Shown: positions 1 to 12,114, counted from the stretch's first letter. The stretch: DNA of 64,000 bases from Pseudomonas songnenensis (GCF_003696315.1 NZ_RFFN01000003.1:186001-250000); one strand, 5' to 3'. Notes: generated by a model from the sequence alone, not told the origin. Translations and numbers: made by a program.

Positions 1-707
1 CGCAGAATGCCGATGTCATTTGCCTGCAGGATACCCGCGCCTCTGCCTTGGAACTCGACGACCCGGCCTACCAGCTGGACGGTTACTTTCTCTATGCCTG
101 CGATGCCGAGATTCCGGAGCAGGGAGGCGTGGCGCTCTACTCCAGGCTGCAACCCAAAGCCGTGATCACCGGCCTGGGCTTCGAGACGGCGGATCGCTAC
201 GGGCGTTATCTGCAGGCCGATTTCGACAAGGTCAGCATTGCCAGCCTGCTGGTGCCTTCGGGCCATGGCGGCGACGCCAACCTGAATCACAAGCTCAAGT
301 TCATGGACGACTTCGCCCATTATCTGGACAAGCAGCGCCGCAAGCGCCGCGAGTACATTTACTGCGGCTCGCTGTACGTCGCCCATCAGAAGCTGGACGT
401 GAAGAACTGGCGCGACTGTCAGCAGGATCCGGGCTTTCTCGCGCCCGAGCGCGCCTGGCTGGACGAGATCTTCGGCAACATGGGCTATATCGACGCACTG
501 CGCGAGGTCAATCGCGAAGGTGACCTGTTCAGCTGGTGGCCGGATACCGAACAGGCCGAGATGCTCAACCTCGGCTGGCGCTTCGACTACCAGATTCTCA
601 CTTCAGGCCTGCGCCGCTTCGTGCGCAGCGCGCGCCTGCCGCGCCAGCCGCGCTTCTCGCAGCACGCCCCGCTGATCGTCGATTACGACTGGACGCTGAG
701 TCTGTAA
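1..707 (+). CDS. crc: Crc catabolite repression control protein (5' end outside window)
   Basis: C-terminal ~234 residues of an exonuclease III-fold (EEP family) protein; the reading frame is already open at base 3, so the start lies upstream of the window. The text, including DVICLQDTRAS, YCGSLYVAHQKLDVKNW and the C-terminal SQHAPLIVDYDW, matches Pseudomonas Crc as I remember it. Family knowledge: Crc has the nuclease fold but no nuclease activity; with Hfq it represses translation of A-rich mRNAs during carbon catabolite repression in the cytoplasm. Its neighbours rph, yicC, gmk, rpoZ and spoT agree with the Pseudomonas crc locus. A true exonuclease III is the alternative, but the Crc-like text and context make it unlikely. 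Confidence 0.93.
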   Translation, partial: QNADVICLQDTRASALELDDPAYQLDGYFLYACDAEIPEQGGVALYSRLQPKAVITGLGFETADRYGRYLQADFDKVSIASLLVPSGHGGDANLNHKLKFMDDFAHYLDKQRRKRREYIYCGSLYVAHQKLDVKNWRDCQQDPGFLAPERAWLDEIFGNMGYIDALREVNREGDLFSWWPDTEQAEMLNLGWRFDYQILTSGLRRFVRSARLPRQPRFSQHAPLIVDYDWTLSL

Positions 708-776
708 GCCCGCGTTGGCGGCCGGCGCGAAACGTGTCGGCCGCCGCTCAGCTGCCAACCGAAGGCCGAAGCCGCC

Positions 777-1145
777 CTATTTGACGATCCGCCAACAGAA
801 CGGATAGCGGTAGGGCTTGCCCTCGTTGGCGCGAATACCGGCGATCACCACCAGTACCAGCGCCACCACGCTCACCAGCACCATCAGCGGAAAGCCGATG
901 AGGATCCAGGCCAGCACGCCGCAGATCATCATCGCGATGCTGAAGGTCAGCTGAAAATTCAGCGCCTCCCTGCCCTGCTGATCGACGAAAGGGTCCATGT
1001 CCTTCTTCAGCTGCCAGACGATGAGCGGACCGATCACGTTGCCGATCATGGGTGCCAGAAACCAGAAGAATGCCGAGTAATGGCAGAACATCGCCCACTG
1101 GCGCGCTTCGCGACTGGGCAACGGCACGAGATCCTGATCGGTCAT
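777..1145 (-). CDS. DUF4870-domain membrane protein
   Basis: 122 residues from an ATG at 1145 (MTDQDLVPLPSREARQW). The open frame extends further upstream, but that extension runs into rph and reads like non-coding translation, so the internal Met is preferred. About three hydrophobic segments are visible: FFWFLAPMIGNVIGPLIVW, a middle stretch near LTFSIAMMICGVLAWILIG, and LMVLVSVVALVLVVIAGI. The polar HYS...DPFVDQQGREALNFQ pattern between them is typical of DUF4870 (Tic20-like) proteins. Function is unknown. It lies 16 bases downstream of rph on the same strand and converges on crc, so it is probably the distal gene of an rph transcript. Confidence 0.8.
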   Translation of the reverse strand: MTDQDLVPLPSREARQWAMFCHYSAFFWFLAPMIGNVIGPLIVWQLKKDMDPFVDQQGREALNFQLTFSIAMMICGVLAWILIGFPLMVLVSVVALVLVVIAGIRANEGKPYRYPFCWRIVK

Positions 1146-1161
1146 TTCGCCTACCTCTCGC

Positions 1162-1884
1162 TCAGTCCGCCAGCGCCGCGCGCTGTAGCTCGAACAGCTG
1201 GCGCACGCCATCATGGGCCAGAGCCAGCATCGCATTGAGTTCCTCAGGATGGAACGGTGCACCCTCGGCCGTGCCCTGCACCTCGATAAAGCCGCCTGCG
1301 TCGGTCATCACGACGTTCAGATCGGTTTCAGCCGCCGAATCTTCCAGATAATCCAGATCCAGTACCGGTTCGCCCCGATAGATACCGACCGAAACCGCCG
1401 CAATCATCTGCTTGATCGGATCGCCCGACTTCAGGCCGCCACGCTTCTTCAGCACCTTGAGCGCGTCGATCAGCGCAACCATGGCTCCGGTGATCGATGC
1501 GGTACGGGTACCGCCGTCGGCCTGGATCACATCGCAATCCACGAACAGCGTGTTCTCGCCAAGCTTGCTCATATCCAGAGCGGCGCGCAGCGAGCGACCG
1601 ATCAGACGCTGGATCTCCAGCGTGCGCCCACCCTGCTTGCCTCGCGAAGCCTCACGCTGGTTCCGCTCACCGGTAGCGCGGGGAAGCATGCCGTACTCGG
1701 CAGTCAACCAGCCCTGTCCCTGTCCTTTCAGGAAGCGCGGGACGCCGGTTTCGATGCTGACCGTGCAGATCACCTTGGTATCGCCGAACTCCACCAGCAC
1801 CGAGCCCTCGGCGTGCTTGGTGTAGTTGCGGGTGATGCGGATCGAGCGCAGCTGATCGGCGGCACGGCCACTGGGTCGCTTCAT
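1162..1884 (-). CDS. rph: Ribonuclease PH
   Basis: 240 residues, the usual family length, starting [17 protein letters not shown]. RNase PH is a phosphorolytic 3'-5' exoribonuclease that trims the 3' extension of tRNA precursors in the cytoplasm. Conserved text includes the phosphate-site region [17 protein letters not shown] and the [19 protein letters not shown] core. The C-terminus is intact; the known frameshift of E. coli K-12 rph is not present. It is divergent from yicC across a ~150-base gap, an arrangement common in gammaproteobacteria. Confidence 0.96.
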   Translation of the reverse strand: MKRPSGRAADQLRSIRITRNYTKHAEGSVLVEFGDTKVICTVSIETGVPRFLKGQGQGWLTAEYGMLPRATGERNQREASRGKQGGRTLEIQRLIGRSLRAALDMSKLGENTLFVDCDVIQADGGTRTASITGAMVALIDALKVLKKRGGLKSGDPIKQMIAAVSVGIYRGEPVLDLDYLEDSAAETDLNVVMTDAGGFIEVQGTAEGAPFHPEELNAMLALAHDGVRQLFELQRAALAD

Positions 1885-2035
1885 GGATACGTCCTGCTAG
1901 AGAAGAAAGTGAGCGGCATTATAGAGCCCATTACCGGGGAAAAGGGTCGCGGCCGTCCGGCGATCGCTGCAGTGATGGCCGGTTTTACTTTACAATCCTC
2001 CGCCTTTCGCAGCCCGCATTCGAGAGGTATCCCCG

Positions 2036-2899
2036 ATGGTCCACAGCATGACGGCCTTTGCCCGCAGCGAGCAGGCCGGCACCCATGGCACCCTCAGCTG
2101 GGAAATCCGCTCGGTCAACCATCGCTATCTGGAGCCGCACCTGCGCCTGCCGGAAGCCTTTCGCGACCTCGAAGGTGCGGTCCGCGACGCCCTGCGCAAG
2201 GGTCTCTCGCGCGGCAAGGTCGAATGCACCCTGCGCTTCTCCGAAGAAAACAACCGCACCGCGCTGCAGGTCGACCGCGAGCGCGCCAGTCAGTTGATCG
2301 CGGCCGCCGAAAGCGTTGCTGCACTGATCAGCCAACCCGCAGCCATCGACCCACTGCAAGTGCTTGGCTGGCCAGGCGTGCTGGTAGGTGACGCGCTCGA
2401 CCCACAGGCACTCAACCAGAGTGCTCTGCAGCTGTTCCACGATGCCCTCGAACAGCTGAAGGAAGGTCGCCGCCGCGAGGGCGAGGAGCTGGCCAAGCTG
2501 CTCAACGAGCGCCTGGACAGCATCCTCGAAGAAGTCGCCACGCTGCGCGAGCAGGTGCCGCAGATGCTCGCAGCCCAGCGCCAGAAAATTCTCGACCGCT
2601 TCGCCGAGATGCGTGCCGAGCTCGACCCACAGCGTCTCGAGCAGGAAATGGTGCTATTGGCGCAGAAGAGTGATGTCGCCGAAGAGCTCGACCGCCTGAG
2701 CACCCATGTAACGGAAGTGCGCCGCGTGCTCAAGACCGGCGGCGCGGCTGGACGCCGCCTCGACTTCCTCATGCAGGAACTCAACCGCGAAGCCAACACC
2801 CTCGGCTCGAAGGCGTTCGATCCGCGCAGCACCCAGGCCGCGGTCAATCTCAAGGTATTGATCGAGCAGATGCGCGAGCAGGTGCAGAACCTCGAATAA
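2036..2899 (+). CDS. yicC: YicC family endoribonuclease-like protein
   Basis: 287 residues, the normal YicC length, starting MVHSMTAFARSEQ. The N-terminal YicC_N region occupies about residues 1-155, with VNHRYLEPHLRLPE and the RGKVECTLRF motif. The C-terminal DUF1732 region is about residues 205-287, with RLEQEMVLLAQKSDVAEELDRL and KAFDPRSTQAAVNLK, which contain the conserved acidic residues. E. coli YicC has been reported as an endoribonuclease acting on small RNAs. It lies upstream of gmk with a 69-base gap and probably shares a transcript with it. Identification is secure; the substrate in this organism is unknown. Confidence 0.93.
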   Translation: MVHSMTAFARSEQAGTHGTLSWEIRSVNHRYLEPHLRLPEAFRDLEGAVRDALRKGLSRGKVECTLRFSEENNRTALQVDRERASQLIAAAESVAALISQPAAIDPLQVLGWPGVLVGDALDPQALNQSALQLFHDALEQLKEGRRREGEELAKLLNERLDSILEEVATLREQVPQMLAAQRQKILDRFAEMRAELDPQRLEQEMVLLAQKSDVAEELDRLSTHVTEVRRVLKTGGAAGRRLDFLMQELNREANTLGSKAFDPRSTQAAVNLKVLIEQMREQVQNLE

Positions 2900-3589
<690 letters not shown>

Positions 3590-3704
3590 CTCGGTTGGCG
3601 CACAGCCCGCAGAAACAGCGCTTCCATTAAGGCTGGTGATTTTTTAGACTACTCCGTCCGCTCGCCCATTCGGGCACGCTCTACCGCTATTGATGAGGAA
3701 CACC

Positions 3705-3968
3705 ATGGCCCGCGTTACCGTTGAAGATTGCCTGGACAACGTCGATAACCGCTTCGAGCTGGTCATGCTCGCTACCAAGCGCTCGCGCCAGCTGGCCACC
3801 GGTGGCAAGGAGCCCAAGGTCCCATGGGAAAATGACAAGCCGACCGTCGTCGCCCTGCGCGAAATCGCTTCCGGCCTGGTCGACTACGATGTCATTGCAC
3901 AGGACGAGATCGTTGACGACGAACCGCTCTTCACCCAGTACGAGGAAGAGCCGAACGAGGCCATCTGA
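3705..3968 (+). CDS. rpoZ: RNA polymerase omega subunit
   Basis: 87 residues from the ATG at 3705 ([20 protein letters not shown]), preceded by GAGGA at the right spacing. An ATG 15 bases earlier would place the ribosome site inside the gene. Omega binds the beta-prime subunit, helps core assembly and forms part of one ppGpp site on RNA polymerase. The VEDCLDNV...[16 protein letters not shown] motif and the acidic C-terminus are characteristic. The 115-base gap after gmk carries a TAGACT hexamer (near 3647) that could be a -10 element for rpoZ-spoT. Partnership with spoT is conserved in proteobacteria. Confidence 0.96.
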   Translation: MARVTVEDCLDNVDNRFELVMLATKRSRQLATGGKEPKVPWENDKPTVVALREIASGLVDYDVIAQDEIVDDEPLFTQYEEEPNEAI

Positions 3969-4028
3969 ATAAATGCCAGGTCGAAGTCGAACCGATAACA
4001 TCGAAGCCTGCTGGCAAGGAGCACTGTC

Positions 4029-6137
4029 TTGCCAGCCATAGACGCGCTTGCGGATCGTCTATCGACCTACCTAGGCCCGGACCAGGTGAATCTGGTTCGC
4101 CGCGCCTACTTCTATGCCGAGCAGGCCCATGACGGGCAGCGCCGGCGCAGCGGTGAAGCCTACGTCACCCATCCCCTCGCGGTAGCCAACATCCTCGCCG
4201 ACATGCACATGGACCATCAGAGCCTGATGGCCGCGATGCTGCATGACGTCATTGAAGACACCGGCATTCCCAAGGAAGCGCTGGTTGCCCAGTTCGGCGA
4301 AACCGTGGCTGAGCTGGTCGACGGGGTCAGCAAGCTGACCCAGATGAACTTCGAGACCAAGGCTGAAGCCCAGGCCGAGAACTTCCAGAAGATGGCCATG
4401 GCCATGGCCCGCGACATCCGCGTGATCCTGGTCAAGCTCGCCGACCGCCTGCACAACATGCGCACGCTGGAAGTGCTGGCCGGCGAAAAGCGCCGCCGCA
4501 TCGCCAAGGAAACCCTGGAAATCTACGCGCCCATCGCCAACCGGCTGGGCATGCACACCATGCGCGTGGAGTTCGAGGACCTGGGCTTCAAGGCCATGCA
4601 TCCGATGCGTTCTGAACGCATCCGGGCAGCCGTGCGCCGTGCTCGTGGCAACCGCAACGAGATCGTCGAGAAGATCGAGCAGTCGCTGATTCACTGCCTG
4701 GAACGCGAAGGCCTGGAAGGTGAGGTGCTGGGGCGCGAGAAGCACCTGTACAGCATCTACAAGAAGATGCGCGGCAAGCGCAAGGCGTTCCACGAGATCA
4801 TGGACGTCTATGCCTTCCGCATCGTGGTGGACAAGGCCGACACCTGCTATCGCGTGCTCGGCGCGGTGCACAGCCTGTACAAACCGCTGCCGGGCCGCTT
4901 CAAGGACTACATCGCGATCCCCAAGGCCAACGGCTACCAATCCCTGCACACCACGCTGTTCGGCATGCACGGCGTGCCCATCGAGATCCAGATCCGCACC
5001 CGCGAGATGGAAGAGATGGCCAACAACGGCATCGCCGCGCACTGGCTGTACAAGTCCCCCGAGGACGAAGTGCCCAAGGGCACTCACGCCCGCGCCCGCC
5101 AGTGGGTCAAGGGTGTACTGGAGCTGCAACAGCGCGCCGGCAACTCGCTGGAATTCATCGAGAGTGTGAAGATCGACCTGTTCCCCGACGAGGTCTACGT
5201 CTTCACCCCCAAGGGCCGCATCATGGAGATGCCCAAGGGTTCCACCGCCGTCGACTTCGCCTATGCGGTGCATACCGATGTCGGCAATACCTGCATCGCC
5301 TGTCGCGTCAACCGTCGCCTGGCGCCGCTGTCACAGCCACTGGAGAGTGGCTCGACGGTGGAGATCGTCACCGCACCGGGCGCGCGGCCGAATCCGGCCT
5401 GGCTGAACTTCGTCGTCACCGGCAAGGCGCGCACCCATATCCGCCATGCACTGAAGCTGCAGCGCCGCTCGGAATCGATCAACCTCGGCGAGCGCCTGTT
5501 GAGCAAGGCGCTCAGTGGCTTCGAGACCAGCCTGGAAAAGATCAGTCCCGAGCGCATCCAGCAGGTACTCACCGAGTACCACATGGAATACGTCGAGGAT
5601 CTGCTGGAAGACATCGGCCTGGGCAACCGCATGGCCTATGTGATCGCGCGCCGCCTGATCCTGCGCGACGACGAGCAGGCGCCAGCGCTCGAAGGCCCAC
5701 TGGCGATTCGCGGCACCGAAGGGCTGGTACTCAACTACGCCAAGTGCTGTACCCCGATCCCAGGCGATCCCATCGTCGGCCACCTGTCCGCCGGCAAGGG
5801 CATGGTGGTGCACCTGGAAACCTGTCGGAACATCGCTGACGTACGCCACAACCCGGACAAATGCATCCAGCTGTCCTGGTCAAAGGATGTCACCGGCGAG
5901 TTCAACGTCGAGCTGCGCGTCGAGCTGGAGCACCAGCGCGGCCTGATCGCGCTGCTGGCCGGCAGCGTCAATGCCGCCGACGGCAACATCGAGAAGATCG
6001 GCATGGACGAGCGCGACGGCCGCATCAGCGTCGTGCAACTGGTGGTGAGCGTGCACGATCGCGTGCATCTGGCCCGGGTGATCAAGAAGCTGCGCGCGAT
6101 CAAGGGCGTCACCCGCATCACCCGCGTCAAGGCCTGA
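4029..6137 (+). CDS. spoT: Bifunctional (p)ppGpp synthetase/hydrolase SpoT
   Basis: 702 residues. The start is a TTG at 4029, seven bases after a strong AAGGAG at 4016-4021, and no ATG fits better. SpoT degrades (p)ppGpp to GDP/GTP and pyrophosphate, and in most proteobacteria also synthesises it during nutrient and fatty-acid stress. Domains in order: HD hydrolase (His72-Asp73 in HDVIEDT, followed by the [12 protein letters not shown] motif), a RelA/SpoT synthetase region near residues 240-350 ([21 protein letters not shown]), TGS near residues 386-450 ([19 protein letters not shown]), a zinc-finger-like CCTPIPGD stretch, and a C-terminal ACT domain. It lies 60 bases after rpoZ in one operon. 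RelA is the alternative, but the intact HD motif decides for SpoT. Confidence 0.97.
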   Translation: MPAIDALADRLSTYLGPDQVNLVRRAYFYAEQAHDGQRRRSGEAYVTHPLAVANILADMHMDHQSLMAAMLHDVIEDTGIPKEALVAQFGETVAELVDGVSKLTQMNFETKAEAQAENFQKMAMAMARDIRVILVKLADRLHNMRTLEVLAGEKRRRIAKETLEIYAPIANRLGMHTMRVEFEDLGFKAMHPMRSERIRAAVRRARGNRNEIVEKIEQSLIHCLEREGLEGEVLGREKHLYSIYKKMRGKRKAFHEIMDVYAFRIVVDKADTCYRVLGAVHSLYKPLPGRFKDYIAIPKANGYQSLHTTLFGMHGVPIEIQIRTREMEEMANNGIAAHWLYKSPEDEVPKGTHARARQWVKGVLELQQRAGNSLEFIESVKIDLFPDEVYVFTPKGRIMEMPKGSTAVDFAYAVHTDVGNTCIACRVNRRLAPLSQPLESGSTVEIVTAPGARPNPAWLNFVVTGKARTHIRHALKLQRRSESINLGERLLSKALSGFETSLEKISPERIQQVLTEYHMEYVEDLLEDIGLGNRMAYVIARRLILRDDEQAPALEGPLAIRGTEGLVLNYAKCCTPIPGDPIVGHLSAGKGMVVHLETCRNIADVRHNPDKCIQLSWSKDVTGEFNVELRVELEHQRGLIALLAGSVNAADGNIEKIGMDERDGRISVVQLVVSVHDRVHLARVIKKLRAIKGVTRITRVKA

Positions 6138-6238
6138 CCCCCGTCGACTCCGACCTATCAGCAAAACGCCACGGCTGGCCGCTCTCGCCGCCAGCCATTA
6201 TGCTGGCTGCCCGTTGCGCAATTTCCAGAGGAGTTTCC

Positions 6239-6619
6239 ATGAGCAAGACCGTGATCAACACCGACAAGGCCCCGGCCGCCATTGGCACTTACTCCCAGGC
6301 CATCAAGGTCGGCAATACCGTCTACCTGTCCGGACAGATCCCGCTGGATCCGAAGAGCATGGAGCTGGTGGAAGGTTTCGAAGCGCAGGCGGTGCAGGTG
6401 TTCGAAAACCTCAAGGCAGTGGCCGAAGCCGCAGGCGGCTCGCTGAAGGACATCGTCAAGCTCAACATCTTCCTCACCGACCTGGGCAACTTCGCCACCG
6501 TCAACGAGGTGATGAGCCGCTACTGCCAGCAGCCGTACCCGGCCCGCGCCGCCATCGGCGTCGCCGCGCTGCCGAAGGGCGCGCAGGTTGAAATGGACGC
6601 GGTTCTGGTCATCGACTGA
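6239..6619 (+). CDS. ridA: RidA family reactive intermediate deaminase
   Basis: 126 residues, starting [20 protein letters not shown] after AGAGGAG. RidA (YjgF/YER057c/UK114) hydrolyses reactive enamine/imine intermediates released by PLP-dependent dehydratases, preventing inactivation of PLP enzymes. The signature near the end, [21 protein letters not shown], includes the conserved Arg and the terminal Glu used for substrate and water binding. The trimeric chorismate-mutase-like fold is expected at this length. It follows spoT after ~100 bases, as in other pseudomonads, and probably belongs to the same block. Confidence 0.95.
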   Translation: MSKTVINTDKAPAAIGTYSQAIKVGNTVYLSGQIPLDPKSMELVEGFEAQAVQVFENLKAVAEAAGGSLKDIVKLNIFLTDLGNFATVNEVMSRYCQQPYPARAAIGVAALPKGAQVEMDAVLVID

Positions 6620-6661
6620 CCGGACGCCTGCCGGCGCGGCGCCAGTCGCCGCGTCATCGAC

Positions 6662-7243
6662 TCAACGCACCAGAATTTCGACCCGCCGATTGCGCGGCTC
6701 GGCCGTGGCATCCGGCGTCGCTATCAGCAGATTGCGCTCGCCGTGGGATTCCACCCGCAACTCCATCGCCTCCAGCCCCTTGACGCGCAGTAGCTCGGCA
6801 ACCGCCTGGGCGCGTCGCAGACCGACCTGCTCGTTGGCCGCACGATGCCCCAGGGTATCGGTATGGCCGATCACCGTTACCACCGGATAATCCCGACGAC
6901 GAGCCGCCAGCAGAACGCCGTCGAGCAGCTGCTCAGCGGCACCGTCCAGCTGACCGGATGGCGCAAGATGCAGGGTGAATCGCTCCGGCAGAGCCGGTTG
7001 AGCCGCCAGCGCGCGGTCAAAATCCGCCTTGCGCCGCACATCCGACACGGCGAATGCCAGCCCCGCGGCGATCGCGATGCCCTGCCCGGAAGCGTCCAGC
7101 CGACGCTCGCCATCTTCTCCGAGCACCACACCACCGAGCCCACCGCCATTGTCCGCCAGCATCACGTAGGACTGCTGGGCACAGCCAGCCAGCGTCGCCA
7201 TTGCCAGCAGTGCCATGGTTTTCGTCAGCGATATCGGCTTCAC
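6662..7243 (-). CDS. OmpA-family outer-membrane lipoprotein
   Basis: 193 residues. The N-terminus is a lipoprotein signal with lipobox LAGC (Cys21), so the mature protein is probably anchored to a membrane by a lipid. Residues ~75-193 form an OmpA C-terminal-like peptidoglycan-binding domain, with VTVIGHTDTLGHRAANEQVGLRRAQAV and a C-terminal NRRVEILVR, the usual diaminopimelate-binding elements. The start codon overlaps the stop of the upstream FecR-domain gene by four bases, so the two are translationally coupled. A structural or sensing role linking the envelope to peptidoglycan is inferred. No beta-barrel portion is present. Confidence 0.82.
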   Translation of the reverse strand: MKPISLTKTMALLAMATLAGCAQQSYVMLADNGGGLGGVVLGEDGERRLDASGQGIAIAAGLAFAVSDVRRKADFDRALAAQPALPERFTLHLAPSGQLDGAAEQLLDGVLLAARRRDYPVVTVIGHTDTLGHRAANEQVGLRRAQAVAELLRVKGLEAMELRVESHGERNLLIATPDATAEPRNRRVEILVR

Positions 7244-7701
7244 GGCCCCACCTTCATCAGCACCTGGCCGCCGCGCACGCCGATCCGGCCGTCCGGCGTC
7301 TCGATGGAGATTGCCTGCGGATCGAGGCGGGCCATGTCGCCCGCAATCAGATTGAGAGTGCCCCGGTTGAGCGTCGCGCGCAGCCGCAGCTCATCCGCGG
7401 CGGGGGCGAAGCGGTAGTCATCCAGCGTCAGCTCGCTGTGCGGGCCGAACGACAACACGCTGCCGTCACCGAGGATCACTCCCAACGCTCCTTCAGCACC
7501 GGTACTCAACCCGACGCCCGGGACGATCGCCTGGCCGACCTTGGCGGCATTGGTATAGCCACGGCTGCTGATATAGGCGGCGCCTTCCACCCGCGCCACA
7601 TGCCCTACGGGCTCGGGCAGGTTCTCGGCCAAGGCAGGCCCGATCCAGACGGCGGCGACCATGCAGGAGGCTCGCAATAGGTAGTTGTGAGGACTGATCA
7701 T
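7240..7701 (-). CDS. Secreted FecR-domain protein
   Basis: 153 residues from the ATG at 7701 (MISPHNYLLRASC). An upstream in-frame Met exists, and the exact start is not certain. A signal peptide ends near GPALA. The body has the FecR pattern: VGHVARVEGAAY, VGQAIVPGVGLSTGAEGALGV with GDGSVLSFGPHSELTLD, then IETPDGRIGVRGG. Here the domain is periplasmic or secreted without the cytoplasmic and membrane parts of a true FecR anti-sigma factor, and no fecI or TonB receptor lies nearby. Pairing with an OmpA-like lipoprotein resembles FecR/OmpA modules found beside CHASE2-type cyclases in some bacteria, but no cyclase is seen here. Function unknown. Confidence 0.75.
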   Translation of the reverse strand: MISPHNYLLRASCMVAAVWIGPALAENLPEPVGHVARVEGAAYISSRGYTNAAKVGQAIVPGVGLSTGAEGALGVILGDGSVLSFGPHSELTLDDYRFAPAADELRLRATLNRGTLNLIAGDMARLDPQAISIETPDGRIGVRGGQVLMKVGP

Positions 7702-8109
7702 CGAAGCTCTCATCAGTAAGGCAGAGGGAGCGATGCCGTTCGGCTCCACCGGAGTAAGGCAGTGCAAACCGGCAAAAAATCCCTCGGCCGTTTCGTTTTC
7801 ATAAATCCATGTGTTTCAACACCGCTTTACGCGCATGCCCATCGGTTCCGTGGGTAACCGGTCATTCGTCGCAAACCCCATCGCCGTTCGTCGCGCAATC
7901 ATTCAGGGAGCCCCGCTTGCCGTATCCTCGCCGCTGTCGGTTGATCAATAACTGACCAGCGGTCTGGCACAGAACAGCATCCATAAGCTAGCGACCGCAC
8001 GCACCTTTGCCTTGTGCGCCAGCGGGTACTCCCCGCGCCAGAAAACTGTGGTCTGCCCACTTCGGGCAGTGTTTATCGATGCGTCGGGTCTGGCCCGATT
8101 GGATGTGAA
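7702..8109. other. 408-base intergenic region between divergent fecR-like and ftsH-like genes
   Basis: No convincing gene. It should hold the divergent promoters of the FecR/OmpA pair and the FtsH-like gene. Two small hairpins lie just ahead of the FtsH-like gene: CTGCCC (8053-8058) with GGGCAG (8064-8069), and TCGGG (8084-8088) with CCCGA (8094-8098), the second ending ~11 bases before the start codon. They could shape the 5' leader of the protease mRNA; this is inference only. Confidence 0.5.
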
Positions 8110-10086
<1,977 letters not shown>

Positions 10087-10120
10087 AACATTGCCTGAAC
10101 GCTCGGCAACGCCCGAGTGC

Positions 10121-10738
10121 TCAGGGCAACAGCACCAGCCGATTGGGCAGCTCGTTGCGCTCGTGAGTCTTCGGCACATGCTGCGCCAGCAGCGCGCCGC
10201 TGGCCTCGATGCAGCCGAGAAAGCCTTCCAGCACCTGCCCCTGTTTCACCCGATCGGTGAAACAGGCGACGATGGATTCCCAGGCCGCATTGTCGATGCG
10301 GCTGGATATGCCGCGGTCGACGAGAATCTCCACATAACGCTCGGCTTCGGAAACGAAGATCAGGACGCCGGTATCAGCATCGGTGTGATGCAGATTGAGC
10401 TCGATGAACTGCCGCCGCGCCAGGTTGCAGGCACGCCAGCAGCGCACCGAACGCGGAATCAGCCGGCTGGTCAGTGCCGGCATGCGGAATAGCACCGCCA
10501 GCACGATAAAGGTCGCCCACTGCACCAGCAGCAGTTGCCAGGCACCGAGCCAACCGCTGAAGAACAGCAGCGCCCCCGGTAGCAGCAGCGCAATCAAACT
10601 GGCCCAAAGCAGCGGAATGTAGCGGTAGTCGTCTGCCTGCGCTGCCAGCACCGTTACCAGTTCGGCATCGGTATTGCGTTCGACCTGCTCAATCGCCTCG
10701 GCCACCTGTCGCAGTTCGCTTTCGCTGAGTAAGGTCAT
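10121..10738 (-). CDS. TPM-domain membrane protein
   Basis: 205 residues. A short polar N-terminus (LSESELRQVAEAIEQVERNTDAELVTVLA) resembles the start of a TPM domain (TLP18.3/Psb32/MOLO-1). Two hydrophobic segments follow at about 43-85. The C-terminal half continues the TPM-like fold with DTGVLIFVSEAERYVEILVDRGI, then WESIVACFTDRVKQGQ. It is the third gene of a lemA / TPM / TPM operon and begins ~20 bases after the previous stop. Function is unknown; TPM proteins are linked to membrane-protein quality control in chloroplasts and bacteria, which would fit the neighbouring FtsH-like protease, but that link is inference. Confidence 0.8.
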   Translation of the reverse strand: MTLLSESELRQVAEAIEQVERNTDAELVTVLAAQADDYRYIPLLWASLIALLLPGALLFFSGWLGAWQLLLVQWATFIVLAVLFRMPALTSRLIPRSVRCWRACNLARRQFIELNLHHTDADTGVLIFVSEAERYVEILVDRGISSRIDNAAWESIVACFTDRVKQGQVLEGFLGCIEASGALLAQHVPKTHERNELPNRLVLLP

Positions 10739-10756
10739 CGTTCATCCATTATTGAA

Positions 10757-11509
10757 TTACCAGCCGCCGGAAGCACCACCGCCGCCGAAGCCACCACCGC
10801 CACCACCGAAGCCGCCGCCGCCGAAACCACCACCACCGAAGCCGCCACCACGGCCCATGCCGCCAAGCAAGGCACCCAGCAGCAGGGCGCGCCGGCCACC
10901 CCCGCGGCCACCGCGACCACCGCCGATGACGAAGATCGCCACCAGCATGAGGAAGAAGCCGAGAATCCCGAGGCCGCCGGGTTGTTGCTGGCCCATCGGC
11001 ATCACTGGTCGCAGCTCGGCAGGCAACGCGTCGCCGCCGAGCACGGTGATGATCGCCTCCGCCCCTTCGGTTATTCCGGCGGCGAAGTCGCCGCGCTGGA
11101 ATGCCGGCGCGATGATCCGGTTGATGATCACCGAGGATTGCGCGTCGGTGAGCCGGCCTTCGAGGCCGTAGCCGACCTCGATGCGAATCTTGCGGTCATC
11201 CCGGGCGACGATCAGCAGCGCACCGTTGTCCTCATCCTTCTGCCCGATGCCCCAGCTGCGGCCCAGCTCCAGCCCGAACTCCTCGATGCTGCGCCCGCCC
11301 AGGTCCGGCACGGTGACCACTACCACCTGTTCACCGGTCGCCTGCTCGTGCCCGGCCAGCATGCTGGTCAGGCGCGCCTCGGCCTGGGTATCGAGCAGCT
11401 CGGCGCGATCGACCACGCGGCCGGTCAGCGCCGGCAAATCGCTTTCCTGAGCAACGAGGCCTGCGGTCCAGAGCAGCAGGACCAGCAGTAGCGGAAACCT
11501 GGACGTCAT
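10757..11509 (-). CDS. TPM-domain protein with glycine-rich tail (YgcG type)
   Basis: 250 residues. A signal peptide (MTSRFPLLLVLLLWTAGLVAQ) precedes a TPM domain at ~25-150, with GRVVDRAELLDTQAEARLTS, then VVVTVPDLGGRSIEEFGLEL and IEVGYGLEGRLTDAQSSVII. A membrane segment lies near residues 178-195 (LGILGFFLMLVAIFVIG), followed by a tail of ~45 residues that is mostly Gly with a few Phe, ending ASGGW. This is the classical YgcG architecture. The start overlaps the lemA stop by four bases, so the two are coupled. Role unknown; a membrane-bound accessory of LemA is the usual inference. Confidence 0.88.
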   Translation of the reverse strand: MTSRFPLLLVLLLWTAGLVAQESDLPALTGRVVDRAELLDTQAEARLTSMLAGHEQATGEQVVVVTVPDLGGRSIEEFGLELGRSWGIGQKDEDNGALLIVARDDRKIRIEVGYGLEGRLTDAQSSVIINRIIAPAFQRGDFAAGITEGAEAIITVLGGDALPAELRPVMPMGQQQPGGLGILGFFLMLVAIFVIGGGRGGRGGGRRALLLGALLGGMGRGGGFGGGGFGGGGFGGGGGGFGGGGASGGW

Positions 11510-12114
11510 TGAAACTGCACTTGCGGCGCTTGCTCGGCGTTCTCGGCCGTCGCCTCGAAGTTCTCGCGGATCGGCATATCGCTGTACATCAGCTTGTGCC
11601 AGATACGGCCGGGAAAGGTGCGGATCTCGGTGTTGTAGCGCTCCACCGCCGCGATGAAGTCGCGACGTGCCACCGCGATGCGGTTCTCGGTACCTTCGAG
11701 TTGCGACTGCAGCGCAAGGAAGTTCTGGTTCGATTTGAGCTCCGGGTAGCGCTCGGACACCGCCATCAGCCGGCTCAGGGCGCCGGTCAACTGGTTCTGC
11801 GCCTGCTGGAACTGCTGCAGCTTCTGCGGATCGTCGAGGGTATTGGCGTCGACCTGAATCGAGGTGGCCTTGGCCCGCGCTTCCACCACCGCAGTGAGGG
11901 TTTCCTGCTCCTGACGGGCGAAGCCCTTGACCGTCTCGACGAGATTGGGAATCAGGTCGGCACGCCGCTGATACTGGTTCTCCACTTGCGACCAGGCGGA
12001 TTTCACCTGCTCGTCATAGCGGGGGATGTTGTTGATACCGCAGCCGGCCAGCAGCCAGGACATGAGGACGACAACGGTCAGTTGCCAGGTGTAGCGAAAA
12101 CGCTGCGTATGCAT
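11506..12114 (-). CDS. lemA: LemA family protein
   Basis: 202 residues from the ATG at 12114, which has GGACGAG upstream; two earlier in-frame Met codons have no ribosome site. The N-terminal segment ends in a lipobox-like LLAGC. The LemA signature follows: WSQVENQYQRRADLIPNLVETVKGF, then long amphipathic helices (LTAVVEARAKATSIQVDA, QLTGALSRLMAVSERYPELKSN). LemA proteins are small membrane-anchored helical bundles of unsettled function, commonly in operons with TPM proteins. This is not the LemA/GacS sensor kinase of Pseudomonas, which shares only the name. Confidence 0.92.
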   Translation of the reverse strand: MHTQRFRYTWQLTVVVLMSWLLAGCGINNIPRYDEQVKSAWSQVENQYQRRADLIPNLVETVKGFARQEQETLTAVVEARAKATSIQVDANTLDDPQKLQQFQQAQNQLTGALSRLMAVSERYPELKSNQNFLALQSQLEGTENRIAVARRDFIAAVERYNTEIRTFPGRIWHKLMYSDMPIRENFEATAENAEQAPQVQFQ

